A stretch of DNA of 25,933 bases from Pelargonium nanum (lineage: Eukaryota > Streptophyta > Magnoliopsida > Geraniales > Geraniaceae): contig JAYMTF010001141.1 in the NCBI GenBank assembly GCA_036897485.1, positions 1 to 25,933 of the forward strand. Reading direction: 5' to 3'. Below the pieces are notes generated by a model. It saw only the letters and a program-made list of their open reading frames with translations. It did not search any database and was not told the origin of the DNA. A program made the translations under genes and the position numbers. Shown here piece after piece: positions 1-10,400 of this stretch (position 1 is the first letter of the stretch; every line of letters begins with the position of its first letter).

Positions 1-53
1 ACGACCTCCTACGTGGAGATGTGTGTCTTGACCATTGCGCCACCCCCTAGGGG
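1..53 (-). mobile_element. tRNA-derived SINE, 5' part, cut by the window edge
   Basis: On the minus strand this reads as the head of the same element found complete at 8268-8417. It has the palindromic CCCCTAGGGG start, then GGCGCAATGGTCAAG (A-box-like), then the stretch leading to the GGAGGTCGT that precedes the B box in the other copy. The two copies differ by only a few bases over about 50 bp, so they are members of one family in opposite orientation. The rest of this copy lies left of base 1. It sits in intron 1 of the MDP-1 gene. Confidence 0.8.
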
Positions 54-343
54 CTCACACCCACCATTTCTAAGTAGAACTAAATTCTGATAACCAGATA
101 TCCTTCATGAGCTCCTTTCACACCCAATAATATATTACTAAACCACAAAGATCAGTTTTTACCAACACAAACACAACTTTCCTCACAAACAAAAAAGCTC
201 GCAAAGATAAAAATTCAAACTTTACCATTTCTTCACTCAAACTGAGCCCAAATTGGCAATCCAAGCAAAAGGGTAATTACAAATATTGTATAAATAGCAA
301 GTTTAAGAGCAAAATTGAATTGAGAAAAAGGAAAAAAAAATAC

Positions 344-453
344 CAATAGAAGGGCCAGAGAGTGTAATCGAGATCGAAGACGACGAGCCTTGGAAGAACC
401 TGGAAAACTCCCATTATCTGGAGAGCCTCCTCCTTCACCCTCTCGTCTCCCAT
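344..453 (-). CDS. MDP1: Magnesium-dependent phosphatase 1 (MDP-1), first coding exon only
   Basis: This is the N-terminus of a HAD-superfamily phosphatase of the MDP-1 family, a small cytosolic enzyme acting on protein phosphotyrosine or sugar phosphates. The exon encodes 36 codons plus two bases, beginning MGDERVKEEALQ and running through LPRLVVFDLDYTLWPFY. VFDLDYTLW is HAD motif I (DxDxT), with the nucleophile Asp and the acid/base Asp two residues later. The start is the first ATG in this frame that gives the family N-terminus. The exon ends TATTG before a GT donor at 342-343, so the next codon would be a split Cys, as expected for this family (WPFYC). The remaining exons, with HAD motifs II-IV, lie outside the window to the left. 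The 5' leader, on the minus strand, is a GA-rich pentamer repeat. Recognition comes from motif I and the N-terminal sequence. Confidence 0.88.
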
Positions 454-479
454 GTCTCTGCAAAATCAAATGGGTTTCA

Positions 480-505
480 ATTCTCTTCTCTTCTCTTCTC
501 TTCTG
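480..505 (-). repeat. Pentanucleotide microsatellite (GAGAA)n in the MDP-1 5' leader
   Basis: The plus strand shows about five successive TTCTC units (GAGAA on the minus strand), 27-50 bp upstream of the MDP-1 start codon. It lies in the predicted 5' untranslated leader. Purine-rich leaders of this kind are common in plant genes. Any regulatory effect is inference. Confidence 0.75.
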
Positions 506-1413
506 TGGTTTCTCCAGGAAGAGGACAATGTTCAAAGCTGCCCTATCGGATTCTTGCCTTTGGTTGGTGGGTGGGTTTTCGCTTATTTGGCGCTTTCGTG
601 TCTGTTTTTGGTTTGTTGATAGAATTTTATTTCATTTTAATAATTAAATCAATTCCAATACGTGGTTTGAAAGACTTTCTTTATCAAGTCAAAACGCAAC
701 GGGAAATTAAAGAGTCGATTTTGAGACTTTAAATTAAATTGGAACAATATTTTATCAGTTGATCCTCTTATCCAACTTTTATTTGACTTAATGTGTTTAC
801 TCTCTTTAAATGTATTTGTCGAGAGAGGATGAAGCTTTCTAAGAAAAACATCATTCGACTCTTTTATTTGGAGAAGTGTTGAAGATAAAACCTCGAGAAA
901 TGCTAAAGAGAGAGCCTCCAAGTCATCTTTTACATACAAGTAACGAACTCGTTGTGGGCTTAAAGTACTAATCTATTTCTACGATTTTACATATGTATCA
1001 TAGAGGTATCAGTCGAGACAATGCTTGTTTTGCAAGATTAGAAACTTGGGAGCTCAATTGCATCGAGTCCTCAAAAGAACTCTTGGAGTATCACTTGATG
1101 AACACGACTTGTATCAGAACTGAAGATGTCACCTTAAATACTATAGACAGTAACTCACAATCTGAGCTGCCCACAATTATGATATTGACCAATACGAAAA
1201 CACTACGTAATTAGATCTGTTCCTTTTTGTCAACTATAAAAATTTGGAAAACCAGTAGACAAAATTTGTCTAACTTCACTCTATGCAAAAACAAGTTCAG
1301 GTGTTTCCGAAACTATACATTTCAATAAGCTTATTTACTATACAACTGATATCCATATTCACAGAGACTACTACACTACAAAAACTCCATTTTGATCACT
1401 TTACTATATTTTC
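506..1413. other. Intergenic: MDP-1 promoter side and ULP2-like 3' flank
   Basis: Both neighbouring genes read leftwards, so this 0.9 kb holds the 3' end of the ULP2-like transcript (right part) and the promoter of MDP-1 (left part). Short open frames here, such as 993-1214 on the plus strand, have no recognisable motif or coding character. I see no RNA gene, and only a CACTACAAAAA string at 1374 that loosely resembles a transposon end. Confidence 0.6.
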
Positions 1414-4400
1414 CTATAAAGATCCATCTTTGCAGTTGAATAGCCTCTTGTGGGTGCTGAGAGACGACATCTCCTCGCCAAATGCAGAATCAATGCTATC
1501 TTCGACATCATTTGCCTCCTCCGCGTTATCATTTGACTCCTCCTCGGAATCTTCAACATAAACTGCAAGTTCTTCACTTGAGGTTGGAGATTCACGTTTC
1601 TGTGCTTCCTCCACCTGCAATACGTTGTCTTCAATGTCCTCCAACCCAGATAACTTCTGGTGTCGGTTGATATATGATCCACAAACCATGTCTTCCTCGT
1701 CAAGTTCCTGCAAATTCAATCAACTTGCAAAGATGACTCACAACACAACAATTATGGTTGTCATAAGATTCAATTGAACCTAGAAAGAAGGAAAAATCCC
1801 GCCTGTCCTGTCAGAATAAAACGCTACTTACTACACCAAAGTAAATAAAATGAAGATATAAAATGGACATCACATATATCATGCATAACTCAAACCAAAT
1901 TTATCCAAATACATAGTCTGCCGAAAGAGCTACCCAAGTTGAGGGTTCAGCTTCATTCCGTGCATGGGACCATTCCATGATTTCAATGAAGCTAAAAGTA
2001 GTACACTCTACTCTTCCGAGATTTGCATACATTAACTTATTGTGGTTTTAATAGATCACTAAACCTCATTTACTGATTTTCAATTTCTCAGCGTACACAG
2101 GACCCTAAAATTTTCCTTAAATGTAAGCCAGTAAGGCAATTCAATCAATTCACAAAATTTCTTCACTAGCAAACTAGTCACAATGATGCTCACGAACTTA
2201 GAAGACAAAATGGCGTCTTAATTAATTACAAATAAAAAGCTAGCAAAACATGACCGGTATTATTGAAAACAAAATAACTTATTCACCTCAATTGATGGCA
2301 TCATGTTCTTCCGACAAACCACTGTTGCACACTTATCATCAGAAAATGACTCTTGAAAGGCTTCTAGATCAAATAATCTACTGTAAACCAGTATAGGATC
2401 TCTAGTGCACTTCAAACTTCTTGGAGTGGACACTGCAATGAAAGTTCAATCCCTTACTCAATATGGAAAAAATGGAAGAAAAAGAATTTCCAGCATAGCA
2501 TTCGACTGAGGAATACCATGACATCGTTTCGTTGAGTTACATATTTCCTCAACAATCTCTATTCCCGTTTCTTGTTCAATTGTGTTTGGTAATCGGAGAG
2601 AAGAATATTTGTTACCACAATCAGCAGGAGAACCTTCTTGAGAACCATTTTCAACGATTCCAGAAATCAATTCCCGAATATGAGCACGTTTCTGTGAAGC
2701 CTCTGCAGGCGGGAACCAATTCTTGCTAAGCTGGAAGGAAAATTTCAAGAAAAAAAAAAGAGTAAGATCCACGCATTTTTCATTATACAGACAGGAAATA
2801 AAACTCAATTGGTTTAATGGTGAACTTGAATCAAAATACTTGACTAGGATGACATTAATCAATATGAAATTAGGGTAATGGACCGTTGGGAAGGCATAAT
2901 TCATTCACTGGGTTCATGAGTCTAAAACAGTTTTACCTCATTGAATATTGGACATCTTAGATATAGATCTATATACTCTATAGTCAGCAACATTATCTCT
3001 GCCAATTAAAATTTTTAAGAATATAAAACAGCAGTCAATTGGCAAGTTTTGGGGGCCATGACATAACATAATAATTACTTACGAAGTTGGAGACATTGGA
3101 TTTTATGTCGGGGATGAAGTTATCAGGAGCTTCCTTCAAAAAAAGTTCCACATAATGGAGCAAAAAGAGTCCACAGTCGTACCAATTTTCCTGCTGCGGC
3201 AACTTTAATAATGGAAACCGAACTAGAATTAATCATAACTATACAAAATATAGAAAGTGAAAGGGAACTTATAATATTTTTCAGAGTTGCTAATTGTTGA
3301 TGAGAAACAATGCAAAGAACAATATGAACAATGCACTAAGTTCCCTACATACACCTTAGAGGTATGGACTACAGTTAAAAGTTCAATACAATTTTTTTAA
3401 AAGAATTTGAAGATAGTATCCAACCAAAGACAGGGCATCAAAAGCAGATTGTTACACAGTACACATGAAAACTAATGAATACAATAAAAAAAAATCAATC
3501 AACACTAAGAATATAACTTGAATATCATAAATACAATAAAAATTCTTCTATGGAGGATCTTAAATGACATTCAAAAGTCCTAATCCAACACTATATTTTT
3601 TAATCTGAGGCATTATGCGGCTAGTTCAGTTTATTTAAGTTTTATTAATGTGTAGTTGCACTATTTAGCTTCGAATTCTTTCAAAAGTTCATAGATCAAT
3701 CCAAACAATTAAACTTTCTTAATCTCTATGTTCCATAATAGGAGCCCTTGCTCAAGGTGTAGGATTACAAAACAGTTTTAAGAGTATTGGAAGTAATTCA
3801 TTCACAGATTTTAATGGGAGCCAGACTCGAAATTATTTTTCTTCCGTTCTGCCCTCTAAGTTGTGTCATGAAATTCAGCTCTAGGGATAATGCTCTTCTA
3901 TTTTACTACTCTAGAACTCATGTAATTAGATCGGAGTCTCAGCACCATTGAACCACAACCTTGGTAGTCCTGAACCTTTTGTCCATATTACTACTCTTAC
4001 TCCAAAACCCTTGCAATTAGACATATGCTTATCAGCCTTTGAACCACAAAACTCTTTATTGAGTAAGCCTAATCCTTTCCATCTGATTATGTCTGTGTAT
4101 GACATTACCACAGAAAGGGACATGCGCACACACACACAGAGCTAAAATGTCATGGTTCCTTGTGAAAATATTCAATCATACATTGCTGATTATAACCACA
4201 AGAACAGACATTACCTCAAGCTGGATAAACTTTAGATCTAAGAATTTTGAAGAAACATCTTCTGCAGTCACATCATTCTTCTCTTTCCATAGTTCACAAA
4301 GGTAACTGTCATACCATGAGAAATTAAAAGTATCAATCCTCAAAATTACAAGTAAATATAAAGAAAAATACGAGTTTATTTTATTTAGGACAAGAAATAT

Positions 4401-7400
4401 TGTCTTAAACCAGAAACAAATTTATCAATGGAAGAAACACCCTAAAGCAAATCGACCCATTGAAAACCCGTTTAATATTTATTTCGATAAGCTATTTCAG
4501 AATAGTGAAATTTTAAAACTTCAGGAAATCATTACCGAGTGACAGGCAGTGAGTACTTAGTTTCAACAAAGAAAAGTTTATACTGGTCTTGCTGTGTGTT
4601 TTCAGAATTGAGAGAAGACAATCACGTATTTTTATGATTTCGATGAATAATATCCTTATGCACTATGACTAGGTAACCAGGAGTATCACTGACAATAATG
4701 TGACATGTTAAGTAAGACAATCACGTATATTTATGATTTCGATGAATAATATCCTTATGCACTATGACTAGGTAACCGGGAGTACCACTGACAATAATGT
4801 AATATGTTAAGTTGGTAAAGTCTTCATAGCAAAGACTAAAATTGCCTTCATTATGAACTACTAGAATCGTAAACCTAAAGTACTTTCCATCAAGATCATT
4901 TTATGTAAAATTAACTTTGACCTCCCTGACTGCTGATACAGAACAGATATGACGGGTTTAAAGTTATAGCCTGTCTGCTTACATTAGTTTTGGGGCTAAA
5001 TGTTGTAAGCTTAAGATATAGGAAAAGATGAGTATATGAGAAGTAGTTAACTAGCATAGATAAATGATTATGATTTGAACTAGATGATGGAACAGCAAGG
5101 GGTAAGGTCATAGAAATTCTGGAACCCAATCAGAATGATTTTAATGCCTTGTACCTAATCCTGAGAAAGTTAATAGTCATGAATCTGAGCTACAAAGAGA
5201 TTACCTTTGAAAAAGATTCTTCAAACCTTGGTGACTTCCCTTAATAGAATTCATGTGCAAGATGCAAGGTACCTTGGGAGAAATTTGTATTTCTTCATCT
5301 GCATGAATAATAAAAAAAATTGTGGAAATAATGAAGTAAATGCAATATAGAACTTTTTCTTTTACATAATAATCTCTTGCCTTTTAAACGAACCACTTCA
5401 CCAGGATGACAGACAACAACTAAACTCCAATGAAACCTGTCACCAAAGTGCACAAATAGATTCCATTACTACAGTATCATAATGGACCTGTTAATGGGCA
5501 ATATCAATGACAAACTGTGTTCTCACTTGAAGTTTACAGGAATGAAAATGTAATCCTTTTCAAAGAGATTCACTTCCTTTGTCCATGTACGAACACGCTC
5601 AAACGCTGCCCGGCCATTACAAGCACTAAAAGGCTCTTTGTCAAGATCAGCAAGCTTCCGAAAGAAAAAACAATTGAAGAAGTGAAATCTCTGTCTTTTA
5701 TCGGGTTCAATGTTGTTCTTCAGATAACTGTCAAGGATCAAAAACTATAAATATTAATTCCTACAACGAAGAAATATGACATATTTTCAAAAATAACTAA
5801 CATTGATATGAATTAGCATACAACTAGTAATAATAGTAAAAGACAATCTTCAACATATTTACTCTTAAGCTTATCTTGCTGTAAAAAGCTAGTTGATCTA
5901 ATGATAAACAATAGCAGTGCCAGACATAATGAACCTTTCTGTTTACATGTCTGTCTTCCAAACAATAGAGAATAAATTGTAGGAGACGACTAAAATCATC
6001 TTGTTGGCCTTCATGGCTTTATATTCCATTAACTAGGTCATGCAAACACCTTCTTTTGCCATGAAGTACCAGAAACCAAAGTACTGGAATATCCGATCAT
6101 GGTAATGTGAGACCTTCACATAAAAGAAAGCCATATAAACCTTCTATTCAATGAAGTACAATTTTTATATCCAATTAAGTGTCAGCTCAAATATAAGAAA
6201 TAGAGATAATCTGTATCTGCATGCTAAATATGAATCCAAAAGTTTGAAGTTGGACCCACAATTAGATAATATTTCAAGACCAACTTATCCATATCATTAT
6301 TTTTTTTCTTTTGTCTTTTTTTTTTTCTTCTTTTTGGAGAATCGGTTTCATACAAAAACATCATAATCTGTGGAGACAAGCTCTAGTAATTCAAGAATCT
6401 AATAAATAACATAAACTCGCTAGAATGGAAAAAGGTGGGAATATCTCTATTGAAACTTACTTAATGTAGAAGTCAATTATATTATCATTGATAAATCTCT
6501 CCGGCTGTAGAAGCTCGATCTCTCTATGACTGATAGAAACAGCATCTCTTTCGCCTTTTGGGTAGAATTTCTGCAGCATCCCACTTTCCAACTTAAGGAT
6601 CTATTTGACATAGCTTTAAATGGTGCAAAAGGCATCGAGCCCCACTATACTCAATTACTCATGCATTTTTTATATGTAAAATCGAATGTACATTCAGCAA
6701 CAAAATCCAGCATTCCTTAGTTATCCCAGTTTCTTATGACATTCAAATCAGGGGATTTATCAACCGGTGATCACATTACAAAAAAAACAACCAAGTGAAA
6801 TTGAATAAAAAGATGTAACAAAAACACAAGGTTAGGAGACATACATGACCATTTCCACCAAACCCATGCTCTAGAACTCCTCTCAAAAGAACTGAAATTA
6901 CACCAAAATTTTAGGTGACACAACAAAATTCTCCATCCATGATATGTGAACACAATCAATAATATGTAATACAAGATAGCTCAAAAGTAAGAGACTAGAC
7001 CTTCATTCTGTTTCAAACTTGAAGCGTATGTTGATGAATTCGTTTCTGCCCTCTCATCATCATCGTCATCTGAAATTGTAGCAATCGGCACATTCTGCGT
7101 CAAGTTTGTAAGGAAATCATCACTGATGATATTCAATATCAATGTATAAATTAATATATAATGAGTAATGATAGATTTTGTGCACAAGGCGGTATGCAGA
7201 GATTGAGTTAAGACAGCTATTTACAGGTTCACTGGAAGGTGAAGTTGCTTCAAAATTCAGGGACCTTCTTGGAAAGGAATTCCCTCCAGCAATGGGACAT
7301 CCAGACGCAAGATGATCTGGAGAAGCATGATCTCCAGCAGCACAATCTTCTAGCGCTGTGCCCACCTGACAACAAGCTTCAACATCTGATAATCCATTGC

Positions 7401-10400
7401 TAAGGTCGTTTTCTGAAATCTTCATTCCTTGAGTGACTACATATGTATTGTTGAAAAAAAGATAGGAAGTTAAGGATTGAACATTGATTGTAATGTTTCT
7501 GCATTCACAATCACAACCTATACCTTCTGTGTCGACATCAATTGGTTCATCACGAATTTTGTCTAGCGGAGTCCTGGTACCACATGAATCTGCAAAGAAG
7601 TTTGAAGAGTAAAAGTAAGGAATCTAATAATGATAGTTAAGTGGCGAGTTCTAATAATGACTCATACCTTCAGTTTCAAGATCAATTGCTTCCTTGAAAA
7701 ATTCCTTTTGCAAAGACCTTGTATCACATGAAACTACAAAGGCATTATAGAATGTCAGAGATTTAATATTGATAAGATAGATTATGTACACATGACTAGC
7801 ACCTTCAGCATCAAGATCAATTGCTTCGTTGATGTTTTCTTTTTCTGGAGTCCTAAAATCAAACCCATCTACAATATAGAGGAAAAAAAATGTTAATAAT
7901 AAAGTTTGTCCATACATTAATAGGTTCATCATCAATCTCCTTTTGAGAAGCTATAGTATCATATTCACCTATGTTAGAGTATAAATATGAAATTGGATTC
8001 AACTATCAGTTTAAACTTTTAGTTGAGATGATTCTTTACATGATATGGCATTGGTGACTAAAGGTCCCGAGTTCGAGTCTTGCCGACACGTATATTAAAT
8101 TCCAACACAAGACAAGAAATGGAATTGTGCATGGGCCACGTGCAAAACAATAATGGGCTTGCACGTGAGGGGCGTTTTAAAGTACAAATATGAAATTGAA
8201 CCATCAACTATCAGATTAAACTTTTAGTATCGAACTATCGATGATTCTTTACAACATACAACAAATGGCCCCCTAGGGGCGGCGCAATGGTCAAGACACA
8301 CATCTCCATGTAGGAGGTCGTGGGTTCGAATCTCATTGGGTCGGGTGGGGTTTGGGTTAAAAGGTGAGAGCTACCCCCCTGTTGTGTAGCTCAATTCAAA
8401 AAAAAATAAAAAATAAAAACATACAACAAATGAAGAGAAAAATTTACTACCTCCATTCAAAAAAATACCGTTCAACTGACCTAAAATGGTTGTTCCACGA
8501 TAACAGTTTTCCTAGCTTGAGAACCAATTGTAGTTAATTGTGAATAAAACCCTTCAAACAATTGTTTGCAAGCTCAATAAAAAATAAAAAAATAAAAAAG
8601 GTAGTAACGTAAGTAATGATGGATATAATTGGAAAATCAATTAACACGAAAATTGCCTTTAATATTTGTGCGAAGTCAAACTGTCTATGAGGGTGGAGGC
8701 GGTACATTTTTAGTATTGATGGCCATTTTCATGTACCATGAAATATACCTTCAGAATCCACATCAATTGGTTCATTACATATCTCTTTTCCCTGAGCCTT
8801 GCTACCAAAAGCAACTACATAGGAAGTATGAACAAAAATAAGCATGTTATTGCACATTACAAGGTCTAGTTACATGAGTAAGCTAGGAACTGGAACATAA
8901 TATCTAATAACAAAAGAATCACAATCACCAAGGACAAAAAGAAAGTGGGTAGGTGATAAGTATTACTACACACGTTCATGGGGTTACAAGAGGACACATA
9001 CAACATTTATTAACTTCTTAATTTTTCTCAAAATAGAAACCAAGACACTATTTTGGGACAGAGGGAGTATTAAATTAATATCCAACATCCATTTAAAATG
9101 GATTGAGATGAAACTAAAGCTAGTATCTCAATGATAACCCTGATCATAACTTTCCAGAGGCAACTCAATATAAGCATAATTTTGTTTGTATAAAATAGAG
9201 TGATTTGTGATATAGAGTAACAAAAAAATCTCAAGTGTATACATTTTCTGGTAGATGGGTGCTGAAAGTTACAACAACCCTCTCATTAGAATTAAATTTG
9301 CATTCGTTTATAATGTAACAATAAAACTCACTTGCTATAATAGTATAATTCTTACCAACAAGTGATGCCTCTCTAGGAACAAAAATGATTAAATTTCAAA
9401 TTGTATAAACAAAATCAGGTTCCTTTTCTTTTCTCACATTTCCTCAGCAACGAAACAATGCACAGGACTCTTGTTGTTGTTCTTCCATACTAAAGGACAG
9501 TCATTGAGAAAAAAAATTAAAAAAAAAAAGATTATACTCTACCTCCCAAATGATCACATTCCTTAAAAGTGTAACCAAATAACAGTTACTATTTTCTAAA
9601 TTCAATAAAAGGCATATGCATTTACTCATAGGCCAAAACAACTCATCTATCCTACTAACAATTTTGGAGGCAAAAAAATACTCGTGAGCAAAAAAAGAAA
9701 TAGTTCTGAAATGCTACCAAAACAGCACTTTACACTCTCCTCTCCTGCCCCAAATGATCAAATTTCTTCAAATTGCTAACCGAGCAGATACTTCCCAGAT
9801 TAGTTTTAACAAACTCAACTTCACTCAGAAGCAGTTCAAATTCAGAATGCTATCAAAAGAGTAACAATGAACTCTCATCTCCGAAGTGACCCCATTCCTT
9901 CACATTAAAAACCAGTTAACAGTTGATGAAGTCCAGATTAAAATTCTGGAAGGTTTATCCATATTCTCATCAAGGAACACAACTCATCTCTAGACTCTAG
10001 TCCCAATCAGAGCTATCTGAAACAACATTTCTCATTCCTGCAAAACATATAACCAAACAGCACTCGCAATCCACTGTCCCAAAATAACCGCGTTCTCCTA
10101 TATGTTAACCATACACAGCTAATCAATACTATCTAGACTAAAATACAGATAAGGAAATTCAAAATTCCCCTCACTTTCCCGCATATTCATGATAACCAAA
10201 CAGCAGATGAAATCTAGAGTCCCAGATGATGACATACCTCCTAAACGTTATCCAAAGAAAAGCCAATTTAACATTACCTACACTAAAATTGAAAAAACAA
10301 AACTCAACGCTCCTCACTTTCCAGCATTTTCTCGACAGCCAAACAGAAGAAACACTTACAACATTCGAGTATCCTGTATTTGCACAAGGGAGAGGGAGTG

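Noticed and set aside
233..535. 100-codon minus-strand frame across the MDP-1 start region
   Set aside because: It is a different frame from the MDP-1 exon and reads through its donor; the DxDxT frame is the real one.
993..1214. 73-codon plus-strand frame between MDP-1 and the ULP2-like gene
   Set aside because: No motif, no splice context and no coding bias; probably chance in intergenic DNA.
8281..8340. Functional tRNA gene at the A/B-box sequence
   Set aside because: The acceptor and anticodon stems do not fold as a tRNA, and the A-rich tail plus target duplication show it is a SINE.
8447..9069. One long MITE bounded by CTACCTCC (8447) and GGGAGTA (9069)
   Set aside because: The inner parts of the two ends do not match (ATACCGTTC versus ATAGTGTCTTGG), and the interval contains genuine exon copy A.
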